DNA of 13,261 bases from JAFGJQ01 sp964586145 (GCA_964586145.1 CAZPHH010000114.1:1-13261), one strand, 5' to 3'; shown: positions 4,193 through 12,794, counted from the first letter of the stretch. Program-made: numbers and translations. Notes: a model not told the origin generated them from the sequence alone.

Positions 4193-6283
4193 ATGCGGAA
4201 AAGTCGGCAGCGCACGTTCGTCGGAGTCTTTCTGATCGGCTTGGTCGTCGGTTGCTTTCGGAGCGAGGCGCAGACGCCGGACGGTCCGCCGGCCACTGTG
4301 CAAACCGCGGAGGATGCGAGAATGGACTGGTGGCGCGAGGCGCGGTTCGGGCTGTTCATTCACTGGGGGCTGTACGCCATTCCGGCCGGCGAATGGGGCG
4401 GCCAGACAAACCACGCCGAGTGGATCCGCGATACGGCCCGGATTCCCCTGGAGGAATACGACAAGTTTGTGGGGCAGTTCCATCCCGTGAAGTTCAACGC
4501 CCGCGAGTGGGTCGCCCTCGCGAAGGACGCCGGCGTCAAGTACATCGTGATCACGTCGAAGCACCATGACGGCTTCTGCCTGTTCGACTCGCAGTACACG
4601 GATTTCGACGTGATGGCCACGCCCTTCCGGCGTGACATCCTGAAGGAGCTCGCCGAGGCCTGCTCGCAGGCCGGCATTCGCATCGGCTGGTATCACTCCA
4701 TCATGGACTGGCATCATCCGGACTACCTGCCGCGTCGGGCGTGGGAGCGCCGGCAGCGTCCCGAGGGCGACGCGGACCTGTCTCGCTACGTCACCCACAT
4801 GAAGAACCAGCTCCGCGAGCTTCTGACCCACTACGGGCCGATCGGCGTGCTGTGGTTCGACGGCCAATGGGAAGGCACCTGGACCCATGAACGCGGCCAG
4901 GACTTGGAGGCCTACGTCCGCTCCCTCCAGCCCGACATCGTCCTCAACAGTCGGCTGGGCAAGGCCGGCGGTCCGTACGGACTGGATCGGTCGCAGGGCG
5001 GCCTGGGCGACTACGGCACGCCGGAGCAGTTCATTCCTGAAACGGCCCCCGGAATGGACTGGGAAACGTGCATGACGATGAACGACCACTGGGGCTACAA
5101 CCGCCTTGATGCCAACTGGAAATCGAGCGAACAGCTCATTCGCATGCTGGTCGACATCGCGTCGAAGGGCGGCAACTTCCTGTTGAACGTCGGGCCGACG
5201 GCCGAAGGCCTGATTCCGCAGCCCAGCGTCAAACGGCTGCGCGACATGGGCGCCTGGCTGAAGATCAACGGAGAGGCCATCTACGGCACGCAGGCCGGTC
5301 CGTTCAAGCGGCCACCCGCCTGGGGACGCTGCACGCAACGCGCGCTGGACGGTGGGAATACCCGTCTGTACCTGCACGTGTTCGAGGCCCCGCCGAACGG
5401 CACGCTGGCGCTGGATGGCCTGCTGAATGAGCCCAGGCGGGCGTATCGGCTGGCCGGCGGGCCGGATGCGGCCGTCCAGACGCGGCGGGTGGAGGACCGG
5501 CTCGAAGTGACGGCGCCGCCGCCGGCGTCCGCGGAGGCGGTGTCCGTGATTGTGCTGGACATCGTAGGGCGGCCGGATGTCGGGGATCCGCCGGTCCTCC
5601 GCGCGGATTACGCCATCTTCACGGATTCACTTCCGGTCACGATCCACACGGACCAGGCGAATGTGGACGTTCATTACACGATGGACGGCTCGGAGCCGAC
5701 GGCGCAGTCACCTCGGGTGACGGGACCGGTGACGTTGACGCAGACGACCACACTGAAGGCTCGATCGTTCCGCGGGGAGCGGCCGGTCAGTCCGACCGGC
5801 ACTGCTGCGTTCCGCAGAGTCCCTCCGCGCGCGGCGGAAGCGGTGCCTGACGCCCAGCCGGGATTGGCGTACGCCTATTACGAGGGTGAGTTTGACCGCC
5901 TGCCCGACTTCTCCTCACTTTCCGCCGTTGCGAGCGGAGTGGCCGACGTCTTCTCCATCCAGCCCGCGCGGCGTGACGATCTGTGGGCACTGTGTTTTGA
6001 AGGCTTCGCGAAAGTGCCGAAAACCGGCGTGTACCGGATATACCTGCGCTCCGACGACGGCAGTCGGCTGTGGATCGGCGACGAGCTGGTTGTCGAGAAC
6101 GACGGCCTGCACTCCTCCCTGGAGAAATCGGGCGTCATTGCCCTGGAGGCGGGGCTTCATCCGATCCGCGTGGCCATGTTCGAGCGGACCGGCGGCGCGG
6201 AGCTGGTCGTTTCGTGGGAATCCCCCGGCCTGCCCAGGCACGACATTCCGCCCGCGGTCCTGCGGCACCGCCCGCGACGATGA
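4193..6283 (+). CDS. Exported GH29 alpha-L-fucosidase with chitobiase-like and PA14 modules (696 aa)
   Basis: This retaining glycoside hydrolase releases alpha-L-fucose from fucosylated glycans outside the cytoplasm. The signal sequence ends in VVGC (Cys21), a possible lipobox, so it may be a lipoprotein; cleavage after SEA by signal peptidase I is the alternative. The GH29 domain (about 40-375) shows FIHWG (His57), SKHHDGF (His124, His125) and VLWFDGQW, where Asp223 is the expected nucleophile. The acid/base glutamate cannot be fixed by eye (Glu291 in DWET is one candidate). A beta domain follows to about 460. A chitobiase/hexosaminidase C-terminal-like module spans about 469-540 (YTMDGSEPTAQSP). 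A PA14 domain spans about 556-690, with the DDGSRLWIGDELVVEND signature, for carbohydrate or surface binding. The start has AGGAGG five bases upstream. It is followed by a convergent gene 57 bases away. Catabolic sugar genes are absent here, so it may serve polysaccharide scavenging alone. Confidence 0.92.
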   Translation: MRKSRQRTFVGVFLIGLVVGCFRSEAQTPDGPPATVQTAEDARMDWWREARFGLFIHWGLYAIPAGEWGGQTNHAEWIRDTARIPLEEYDKFVGQFHPVKFNAREWVALAKDAGVKYIVITSKHHDGFCLFDSQYTDFDVMATPFRRDILKELAEACSQAGIRIGWYHSIMDWHHPDYLPRRAWERRQRPEGDADLSRYVTHMKNQLRELLTHYGPIGVLWFDGQWEGTWTHERGQDLEAYVRSLQPDIVLNSRLGKAGGPYGLDRSQGGLGDYGTPEQFIPETAPGMDWETCMTMNDHWGYNRLDANWKSSEQLIRMLVDIASKGGNFLLNVGPTAEGLIPQPSVKRLRDMGAWLKINGEAIYGTQAGPFKRPPAWGRCTQRALDGGNTRLYLHVFEAPPNGTLALDGLLNEPRRAYRLAGGPDAAVQTRRVEDRLEVTAPPPASAEAVSVIVLDIVGRPDVGDPPVLRADYAIFTDSLPVTIHTDQANVDVHYTMDGSEPTAQSPRVTGPVTLTQTTTLKARSFRGERPVSPTGTAAFRRVPPRAAEAVPDAQPGLAYAYYEGEFDRLPDFSSLSAVASGVADVFSIQPARRDDLWALCFEGFAKVPKTGVYRIYLRSDDGSRLWIGDELVVENDGLHSSLEKSGVIALEAGLHPIRVAMFERTGGAELVVSWESPGLPRHDIPPAVLRHRPRR

Positions 6284-6340
6284 CCCGTGGCAGAATCCCG
6301 GCGCGCGCCTTGCTCAAGATTCGCGTCTGCCCCTCCGCCG

Positions 6341-7327
6341 TCAGCCCGAGTAGAGCCGTGCGCTGAGACCCATGTACAGCAGCAGGTATGCCAGCTCCGC
6401 CACGAAACCCGTCGCACGCATCGTGGAAAGATCCTGCCCGCCCCGAAGGCGGCACGCCGTGACGCTGAACAGGTAAGCCAACGCGAGCACGCCGAGGGCG
6501 ATCACGCACCCGTACGGCCAACGTCCGCTGTAGCCACAGTATACGGCCGTCAGCACCGTGACCGGCGCGAACCAGCCGAGCACCATGTGCGCCGATTGCC
6601 GCGAGAGGATCTGCCGCGTCAATGCGTCCGCATCGGCCGTTGGCCTCCCGAGGTTCGCCGCCAGCAGCACGCCCCATCGTCCCCAGATCGGCGCCAGCAG
6701 CAGCGGCCGGTAGAACGCGTGCGGATAGGCGAAATTCAACGCCGCCCCCCACATCCCCGGCCATGTGGAAACCCCCTCCGGAATCGCCACCCAGAGGGCC
6801 AGTTTCAGCACGCACAGCACGATGAGCACGGTTACGACGACCAATCCCGGCGACACCGCAGTCCCAGACCGATCGCCCGCCGACGCCGGTTGGGGGCCCG
6901 GCCGGTCCAGCACGCGCGCCGTCGCGACCAGCAGCACGCCCCCGCACAGCGCGACGTCCAGAAGCCACACGCTCACGGCCGGCATCAGGCGAATGCCATG
7001 CACTTCGCCAAAGCACCGCCAGGCCGCCCGATACAGACAGGCATACGCGATCCCGATGACCAGCCCCAGGGGCACGAGGAGGTGGAGGATTCGGCGTGCG
7101 TCCTTCGCCGCCAGCCCTCCGGGCGGCGTCAGCGGGAGAACGAGCGCCGCCGCCGCGCGAAGCCGGACGCGCCATCCGGGCGCCGCGTTCCGACCTCCCG
7201 GCTTCGGTTCGCCCGGAGCGACGTTCTGCCCGCCTGAACAAGCCGGTTCCATGCGGGTGAGAATAGCCCCGGGCCCGAACGACGCAACTGCGGCCGAGCC
7301 AGGCGCACGCTGGTCTTCGGGGGACAC
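6341..7327 (-). CDS. Polytopic membrane protein of unknown function (up to 328 aa)
   Basis: I do not recognise the family. The translation has about seven hydrophobic segments: ILHLLVPLGLVIGIAYACLY (about 80-99), VSVWLLDVALCGGVLLVATA, LVVVTVLIVLCVLKLALWVA, YRPLLLAPIWGRWGVLLA, MVLGWFAPVTVLTAVYCGY, CVIALGVLALAYLFSVTACR and a last one near the C-terminus (FVAELAYLLLYMGLSA). It is thus an integral inner-membrane protein with a disordered N-terminus of about 75 residues. The start is unclear: the longest frame begins with GTG at 7327, 36 bases after the DUF2617 gene, with no clear ribosome site; an ATG at 7252 is an alternative and has no better site. Same-strand placement behind the DUF2617 gene suggests one operon. 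Other frames over the same bases are Arg- and Gly-rich shadows. That a gene exists is fairly sure; its role is not known. Confidence 0.65.
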   Translation of the reverse strand: MSPEDQRAPGSAAVASFGPGAILTRMEPACSGGQNVAPGEPKPGGRNAAPGWRVRLRAAAALVLPLTPPGGLAAKDARRILHLLVPLGLVIGIAYACLYRAAWRCFGEVHGIRLMPAVSVWLLDVALCGGVLLVATARVLDRPGPQPASAGDRSGTAVSPGLVVVTVLIVLCVLKLALWVAIPEGVSTWPGMWGAALNFAYPHAFYRPLLLAPIWGRWGVLLAANLGRPTADADALTRQILSRQSAHMVLGWFAPVTVLTAVYCGYSGRWPYGCVIALGVLALAYLFSVTACRLRGGQDLSTMRATGFVAELAYLLLYMGLSARLYSG

Positions 7328-7363
7328 ATCGACAGGATTACGGTGGAGTCGTGTGGGTGCGAA

Positions 7364-7933
7364 CTAGCGATATCGCTCGCGTTCCGGCCGCGTCAGCTCG
7401 AAGATCGACTGCGTCTTGAGCAGCGTCAGCTCCTGCGGAAACGCGTGGAACGCATGCACGTGGAATTCGCGCTCGCGGGCCTCGAAGTCCACGAACGTGA
7501 ACGGGGTGAGCCCGTCGTACTCCCACTCGTCGAATACCTGGTACATGCCCCGGGTTTGGGCATACCGCATCAGATCCCGGTGCGACGACGGGAACAGGTT
7601 GGCGGTCATCTTTTCAACCTGGCTGGAAAGAATAAAGCGGAGACCGTTTGCGAAGCTCTGTGAATGGTCTCGCTCTCCCCGCAGCCGGAAGGAGGTCGCC
7701 AGGCCGTTCTTGGGCAACAGCTCGCTTTCGTGCGCGATGAGCTCGGTGAGTGTGTTGTCCCCGAACTGGACGGTCACCACGTGCGAGAGTCCGACGACCC
7801 AGACCTCGGCGTGGTAGAGCCTCTGTTCGACGTGCTTGACCTGGTGAATCCGGAACAGCTCCGGATGTAAAGCACGCTGGTACAAGTAGAAATGAAGCTC
7901 GTCAACTCTCTGTTTGGTCTTACCCTGCTCCAC
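7364..7933 (-). CDS. DUF2617 family protein (189 aa)
   Basis: The sequence matches the remembered pattern of DUF2617 proteins of Planctomycetota: an opening LYQRALHPELF (about residues 17-27), a middle strand region GLSHVVTVQFGDNTLTEL, a basic LRGERD segment, and an ending FHAFPQELTLLKTQSIFEL (about 160-178). Length is near the family norm. No signal peptide or membrane span is visible, so the protein is probably cytoplasmic, and its biochemical role is not known. The start is GTG at 7933, supported by GAGG seven bases upstream and by the conserved segment beginning soon after. A near-consensus promoter lies 55 bases upstream on the same strand. The membrane-protein gene follows closely, probably in the same transcript. 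The family assignment is from memory of the pattern, not from a search. Confidence 0.8.
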   Translation of the reverse strand: MEQGKTKQRVDELHFYLYQRALHPELFRIHQVKHVEQRLYHAEVWVVGLSHVVTVQFGDNTLTELIAHESELLPKNGLATSFRLRGERDHSQSFANGLRFILSSQVEKMTANLFPSSHRDLMRYAQTRGMYQVFDEWEYDGLTPFTFVDFEAREREFHVHAFHAFPQELTLLKTQSIFELTRPERERYR

Positions 7934-7987
7934 CGGACCGCCTCAATCGTAGTGCGCTAAAACGACAAATCTCTCGCCTCGCTGCTG

Positions 7988-8016
7988 ATTATACAGGCCG
8001 ATTTCGGGACGGCCAA
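7988..8016 (-). promoter_or_regulatory. Near-consensus sigma-70-type promoter for the DUF2617 gene
   Basis: On the minus strand a perfect TATAAT (7988-7993) lies 17 bases downstream of TTGGCC (8011-8016; four of six consensus bases). Transcription would begin at about 7981, giving a leader of roughly 48 bases before the GTG at 7933. Confidence 0.75.
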
Positions 8017-8295
8017 AGAATAATTCGGGAGAGGAAAGAATTTCCGGAACGACTTCTGGGATAATCGCTAACGTGTTCCTATAAATAGGGTTACAGCTGC
8101 TCGCGACCGCTCTGTCGCGGGTCCGACCTCCGCGATGAGCGACTGGGTCCGCAGTAAGGCATCCACAGCAATTCACAGGGCGGAACCGGTCCCATCCGGC
8201 TCGAATGACGTTGCCCTGATTGCGGGAGCGTTCAGCTCGGTGACCGGCGTGTCTTCGGCGCGATCCTGATGCATGTCCGCGACGCGCCTGTGCCG

Positions 8296-8323
8296 TTGCG
8301 ACTCGCACAGGGTCTACTATAAT
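8296..8323 (+). promoter_or_regulatory. Near-consensus promoter for the 8334 gene and probably secDF
   Basis: TTGCGA (8296-8301; four of six) and a perfect TATAAT (8318-8323) are 16 bases apart. The expected start site, about 8330, is only a few bases before the ATG at 8334, so the message would be leaderless or nearly so. No other good promoter is seen before secDF, so this one may serve both genes. Confidence 0.7.
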
Positions 8324-8333
8324 GCCCCCCTGA

Positions 8334-8777
8334 ATGTTCATTCGCCAAACTTCATGTTCCTGCTCATGGGGCCTGTGTGTCGCAGTGATCGTCGCCACCT
8401 GCGCGCTGCCGATGGGTAAAGTGACACTGTCGGAATCCGTGTGCGAGGTAGGGCGGCAGGTGGCATCCGCCGCGAAGCGCACTCCGTCGGCTCCGCCGGG
8501 CTGCTCGCAATCGGGTGAGCGGGACCAGGAGCCGGACGAGGCGCCGATGCCCGTGGTGGCGGCTGCTCTGGCGGATGCCTGGGATCGGACGACCAGGGAC
8601 GGAACGCGGCCCGTGGTTCGGCCGGTGGTGGTCACGCGCATCTCGTGCTGGAGTGAGCCGGACGGGGTGTCCGCCCCGGCGTGGAGTCGCGAGCGCTTCC
8701 GCGAGGCACGAACGGTGACCCCCCGGGAGGCCGGCACCCTCCCGATCGTGTCGCACGCCCCCCCCGCCCGGACCTGA
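8334..8777 (+). CDS. Small putative exported protein upstream of secDF (147 aa)
   Basis: I do not recognise the family. The N-terminus MFIRQTSCSCSWGLCVAVIVATCALPMGK has a hydrophobic core (about 12-26) and may be a signal peptide or membrane anchor. The rest is Pro-, Arg- and Ala-rich with no known motif. Third codon positions become strongly G/C-biased as in neighbouring genes, which supports real coding. The ATG has no Shine-Dalgarno and sits 10 bases after a perfect TATAAT, so translation is probably leaderless. If so, the start is set by the promoter. It precedes secDF by 139 bases on the same strand, the place where yajC often sits, but the sequence does not look like YajC. Existence is fairly likely; function unknown. 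Confidence 0.55.
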   Translation: MFIRQTSCSCSWGLCVAVIVATCALPMGKVTLSESVCEVGRQVASAAKRTPSAPPGCSQSGERDQEPDEAPMPVVAAALADAWDRTTRDGTRPVVRPVVVTRISCWSEPDGVSAPAWSRERFREARTVTPREAGTLPIVSHAPPART

Positions 8778-8877
8778 GGCGTACGCTCTGGCGACCGCCG
8801 CCTGTGTGGGTGCGATTGGTGGCGGCCCGGGTCATGGGATCGCGGAATCTACCCTTTCAGAAGAAACAACATCACCA

Positions 8878-8900
8878 CCCGGAACGCGTCTGCTTCCGGG
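8878..8900 (+). promoter_or_regulatory. Hairpin just upstream of the secDF ribosome site
   Basis: CCCGGAA (8878-8884) pairs perfectly with TTCCGGG (8894-8900) across a nine-base loop, 16 bases before the ATG at 8917. Its position in the 139-base gap suits control of secDF translation or mRNA stability, but no ligand-type conservation can be judged from one sequence. Confidence 0.35.
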
Positions 8901-8916
8901 GATTGTACGGAGTGGC

Positions 8917-11900
8917 ATGACTATGGACGACAAGCATCGCATGTGGAAATGGGTGGGCGTGCTCTTTCTGGTTGCCGTGGCGGCGCTGGCCTTGTATCCG
9001 CCGGGGGCGAAGTTGAAGGGCGGGATCGACCTGGTGGGGGGCACGAGTCTGCTGTTTGAGATCGACACCGCGGGCCTGACGACGGGCCAGCGGTACGATC
9101 TGCCCGACCGCGTGATCGCGATTCTGAAGAACCGAGTGGATCCGAGAGGCCAGATGAACCTGGTCTGGCGGCCGATCGGGAACAATCGGATCGAAGTGCA
9201 GATGCCCCGGCCGACGGACAGGGCCCTGCAGCGGCGCAAGGCATACGAAACGGCTCGGGACCAGGTGCGTGAGCTGAACGTGACGCGGCTGGAAGTGGAA
9301 TCGGCGCTGAACGCCCCGCCGGAGGATCGCGGGAGGCGAATCGAGGAGCTGGTGCGGGGCGTTCCGGAGCGGAAAGCGCTGCTGGAGGCGGCGGTCAGGG
9401 CCCTGGACGACTACTCTGCGTTGCGCGGCAGCGACGACGTGGACGCGGAACACGACGCGATGAAGGCCTACGAAGAGGCCGTCAACGCGGTGCTGGAGAC
9501 CTCCGTCAATCTTCCCCGGCTGACGGACATTCTGGAGGCGCAGACGAAGGAGGCAGAGACGCTGCTGGCGTCCATTCGGGACACGCACCCGTCCTACCGC
9601 GATCGGCTGGACGCGTTGGTCGACGCGCATCAGCGATGGTCTGACGAAAAGGGCTCCCTGGAAGATCCGTCGGACCTGAAGCGTATGATCCGCGGGGCCG
9701 GCGTGCTGGAGTTCCGCATCCTGGCCGAGCGCGACGGGCAGAACCCGGCCCTGCTTCGCTCCGACGAAGGGGGCGCCCGCTCGGTGCAGAGCTACGTGGA
9801 CCAGTTGCAGAAGCGCGGGCCGCGGGCCCAGGATCCGGGCGATCCCTTCCGCTGGTTCCCGATCAAGGATCCGGTGGCTTTCACCAACGCCAAGAACCTG
9901 GAGGAGTTTGAGGAGGTGCGGGACCGCAGCGGCGTGATCATCGAGAAGTACCTGGACACGTACTACGTTCTGGCGCACGACGACCCGCGCAAGTACGGCC
10001 TCACGGAGAAGAGCGGCCGCTGGCAGTTGCGCAGTGCGACGCCCTCGCAGGACTACGACACCGGCCGGCCGGCGGTGCAGTTCATGCTGGACACACCCGG
10101 GGCGAGCAAGTTCGGCGAACTGACGCGAAACAACCTGAAGCGTCAACTCTGCATCTTTCTGGACGGGGTGGCCCAGTCCCACGCGACGATTCAGAGCCAG
10201 ATCTTCGATCGCGGCCAGATCAGCGGGAGCTTCACGCAGCAGGAAGTGATGGAGCTGGTCCAGACGCTGGACGCGGGCTCTCTGCCGGCGAGGGTGAAGG
10301 AGACGCCGCTGATGGAGAAGACCATCGGCCCCAGTCTGGGACTGACCAACCGGACAAAGGGCATGCAGGCGGCGGTGACGGGCCTGATTGTGGTGGCGAT
10401 TTTCATGGTCATCTACTATCTGTTCGCGGGCCTGGTGGCGAACGTGGCCCTGACGCTGAACCTGCTGTTCACGCTGGCCATCATGGCCACGCTGGAGGCC
10501 ACCTTCACGCTGCCGGGCATCGCCGGCCTGATCCTGACGGTGGGCATGGCCGTCGACGCGAACGTGCTGATCTACGAACGCCTGCGCGAGGAGCGGGATC
10601 GGGGCGTGAACCTGAAGAAGTCCATCAAGATCGCCTACGAGAAGGCGTTCAGCACGATCATCGACGCCAACCTGACCACGCTGATCACGTGCGTCGTGCT
10701 GGGCTACGTGGGCAGCGAGGAGATCAAGGGCTTCGCCATGACGCTGGGGTTCGGCGTGGTGACGAGCATGTTCACCGCCCTGGTGGTCACGCGGCTGGTT
10801 TTCAGCTCGCTGGTTTCGGCCGGATGGCTGAAGGGCCTGCCCATGCTCCGGTTGATCGGACGCCCGAACATCAACTGGCTGCAGTTGCGGAGCGCCTTCT
10901 GGCCGGTGTCGGTCGTGCTCGTGGTCACGGGAATCGTCACGTTCGGCACGGCCACGGTGACGGACAAGGAGGCGTTGTACGACATCGAGTTCCTGGGCGG
11001 CACCAGCGTGCAGATCGAAACGGTCCCGGAGGTGACGCTCACCGACGAGGAGGTCACGGAGCGGATCACGAGCCGGACCGGCACCAGCGTGGTGACCTGG
11101 CTCCGGGATGCGGCCGACGCCCTGGAATCGGCCCGGGTGGAAGCCGGCGCCGTTCCGGGCGAATTCGCCCTGACATCCGATCGGCTGACCGGAACCCAGA
11201 TCGCAGCCTTGATGCGGGCCGATTCCGGCACGGAGGACAGACCGGCGTTCCAGGACAAGCTCGCCCGTGACGGCGTCCGGACGGAAGGGAGCCGGGCGAC
11301 GTTCCTGACGCGGCTTCGCGAGGCGGAGGCGGAAACCGCCGAATCGGAAGAGGAGACTCCGACAGACGAGACGAAACCGACCGCCCTGGTCATGACGCAG
11401 GACGAGTTCCGTGAGGCCGTGGCCCAGGCGGCGGCCTACGCTCGCAAGGCCGCAAGCGACCGGCTGTCCGTCGCCCGCGTGCAGTACGCCCAGGTGTCGG
11501 ATGCGGAGGAAGGAACCCCCCATGCGTTTGACATCGTGACCGTCGAAACCAGCCGGGAGCTGGTGCAAACGGCGATCGTGGCGGTGATGGGCGACAAGCT
11601 GCGCGTCGAGCTGCCCATCGAGGCGAAACTGGTGACCGATCCCGACAAGGCGCCCGACGGATATTTTCCCATTGCGGCGGGAGTCCGCTACCTGAGCGAC
11701 GTGGTGCCGGGCGCGCCGTCCTTTGATGTCCAGAAGTACCGCGGCGGCCTCGTCCTGGTGTTCGACGGAATCCGACCCGCGCAGACGACGACGGCCATCG
11801 CCAACCGCATTCGCGAGATCCGGTTGCAGCCGGAGCACGAAGGCTATGCGTACCGGGACTACACGGTGTTCGGCCTGGACGACGCGCCGGGGACCGGTAC

Positions 11901-12768
11901 GGACGCCGAAAAGAAGTACACGAAAGTGGCGCTGGTCGTGGCGGACGAAGCCATCTACTACGATGCGAGCAATCCGGACCCGTGGCGTGAGGGCCTGGCC
12001 ATTCCGGAGCGGGAGCAGGCCGAAGCCGCCTTCGCCAGCGAGAAGACCCTGCGGCAGGTGCTTCAGTTCGACGGGCAGGTGGCCAAGCGTACGCAGACCC
12101 AGGCGACGGTGGCCATGATTCTCGCGTGCGGCGCGATCGTGGCATACGTCTGGATCCGGTTCGGCACCATGCGGTACGGGCTGGCGGCCATCATCGCCCT
12201 GGTGCACGACGTGTCCATCACGCTGGGGCTGGTCACGCTGGCGGACCTGGTCGGGCTGCGGAACTTCCGGATTGACCTGGCGATGATCGCAGCCTTCCTG
12301 ACCATCATCGGGTACAGCCTGAACGACACGATCGTGGTGTTTGACCGCATCCGCGAGAACCGGGGCAAGCTGGCCCACCTCAGCACGGAGATGATCAACG
12401 CCAGCATCAACCAGTGTATGTCCCGTACGCTGCTGACCTCCGGCACGACGTTGATCGTGGTGTTCATCATGTTCATGTGGGGCGGACCCGGCGTGCATGG
12501 ATTCAGCTTTGCACTGCTCGTCGGCGTACTCGTGGGGACCTACAGCTCGGTGGCCATCGCGGCCCCGTTGCTGGCGAGCCCGCGCGTGCTGGCCGGCGTG
12601 GTGTACGGGCTGATCGGGCTGACCGTCTTCGGCGTGGTGGCCCAGTTGCTGCCCACGAATTTGGCCCGCGGCATCGCCGGCCTGATCGTGGGAACCGCAA
12701 CGGTCGTGGTCGTTCTGCTGGACTACCGAAGCGAGCACGGCATTGTGCCGGGCACCCGGCCGGCCTGA
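8917..12768 (+). CDS. secDF: Fused protein translocase SecDF (1283 aa)
   Basis: SecDF uses the proton gradient to pull proteins through SecYEG in the late stages of export. The SecD half (about 1-650) has TM1 at about 12-28, the LVGGTSLLFEI motif, a long periplasmic region to about 475 with a charged helical insert, and then a membrane block with GMAVDANVLIYERLREE (Asp547, the conserved membrane aspartate region). The SecF half (about 655-1283) has its own first TM at about 661-680, FLGGTSVQIET at about 692, and YSLNDTIVVFDRIRENRGK (Asn1136, Asp1137) among its last five TMs. SecF's periplasmic part is about 380 residues, against roughly 100 in E. coli, and has an acidic linker near 800-825. 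The whole is far longer than E. coli SecD plus SecF (about 940). The start at 8917 fits GGAG nearby and the usual SecD N-terminus; ATG at 8923 is possible. The upstream GTG at 8806 adds unrelated sequence. The preceding 8334 gene is probably co-transcribed. Confidence 0.95.
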   Translation: MTMDDKHRMWKWVGVLFLVAVAALALYPPGAKLKGGIDLVGGTSLLFEIDTAGLTTGQRYDLPDRVIAILKNRVDPRGQMNLVWRPIGNNRIEVQMPRPTDRALQRRKAYETARDQVRELNVTRLEVESALNAPPEDRGRRIEELVRGVPERKALLEAAVRALDDYSALRGSDDVDAEHDAMKAYEEAVNAVLETSVNLPRLTDILEAQTKEAETLLASIRDTHPSYRDRLDALVDAHQRWSDEKGSLEDPSDLKRMIRGAGVLEFRILAERDGQNPALLRSDEGGARSVQSYVDQLQKRGPRAQDPGDPFRWFPIKDPVAFTNAKNLEEFEEVRDRSGVIIEKYLDTYYVLAHDDPRKYGLTEKSGRWQLRSATPSQDYDTGRPAVQFMLDTPGASKFGELTRNNLKRQLCIFLDGVAQSHATIQSQIFDRGQISGSFTQQEVMELVQTLDAGSLPARVKETPLMEKTIGPSLGLTNRTKGMQAAVTGLIVVAIFMVIYYLFAGLVANVALTLNLLFTLAIMATLEATFTLPGIAGLILTVGMAVDANVLIYERLREERDRGVNLKKSIKIAYEKAFSTIIDANLTTLITCVVLGYVGSEEIKGFAMTLGFGVVTSMFTALVVTRLVFSSLVSAGWLKGLPMLRLIGRPNINWLQLRSAFWPVSVVLVVTGIVTFGTATVTDKEALYDIEFLGGTSVQIETVPEVTLTDEEVTERITSRTGTSVVTWLRDAADALESARVEAGAVPGEFALTSDRLTGTQIAALMRADSGTEDRPAFQDKLARDGVRTEGSRATFLTRLREAEAETAESEEETPTDETKPTALVMTQDEFREAVAQAAAYARKAASDRLSVARVQYAQVSDAEEGTPHAFDIVTVETSRELVQTAIVAVMGDKLRVELPIEAKLVTDPDKAPDGYFPIAAGVRYLSDVVPGAPSFDVQKYRGGLVLVFDGIRPAQTTTAIANRIREIRLQPEHEGYAYRDYTVFGLDDAPGTGTDAEKKYTKVALVVADEAIYYDASNPDPWREGLAIPEREQAEAAFASEKTLRQVLQFDGQVAKRTQTQATVAMILACGAIVAYVWIRFGTMRYGLAAIIALVHDVSITLGLVTLADLVGLRNFRIDLAMIAAFLTIIGYSLNDTIVVFDRIRENRGKLAHLSTEMINASINQCMSRTLLTSGTTLIVVFIMFMWGGPGVHGFSFALLVGVLVGTYSSVAIAAPLLASPRVLAGVVYGLIGLTVFGVVAQLLPTNLARGIAGLIVGTATVVVVLLDYRSEHGIVPGTRPA

Positions 12769-12794
12769 CCGACGCCGGAAATTCCGGGCTCACC

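Larger units (their letters stand above)
7934..8333. other. Divergent promoter region
   Basis: These 400 bases separate the minus-strand DUF2617 gene from the plus-strand gene at 8334. The left half (about 7950-8095) is clearly more AT-rich than its surroundings and carries the minus-strand promoter at 7988-8016. A small hairpin, CGCGAC/GTCGCG, lies at 8102-8119. The right end carries the plus-strand promoter at 8296-8323. A minus-strand open frame runs through the region, but its codons here are AT-ended, unlike real genes in this window. Confidence 0.6.

Noticed and set aside
4154..5377. 407-codon minus-strand frame opposite the fucosidase gene
   Set aside because: It lies antisense to a clear GH29 domain and its translation has no recognisable motif.
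6135..7241. Alternative 368-codon minus-strand frame and a 316-codon plus-strand frame over the membrane-protein gene
   Set aside because: Both are Arg/Gly- or Arg/Pro/Gln-rich. Only the 6341-7327 frame gives a run of regular hydrophobic helices.
7943..8737. 264-codon minus-strand frame upstream of the DUF2617 gene
   Set aside because: Its C-terminal 50 residues look briefly protein-like, but the codons there are AT-ended, unlike real genes here, and a near-perfect promoter lies within it. The rest is antisense to the 8334 gene.
8806..8916. 37-residue N-terminal extension of SecDF from a GTG
   Set aside because: The extension has no SecD-like sequence, and the ATG at 8917 sits just before the first membrane helix with GGAG nearby.
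8872..12738. 1288-codon open frame on the minus strand opposite secDF
   Set aside because: The translation is rich in His, Gln, Arg and Gly with no domain. It is the mirror of strongly GC3-biased secDF codons, a common artefact in high-GC genes.
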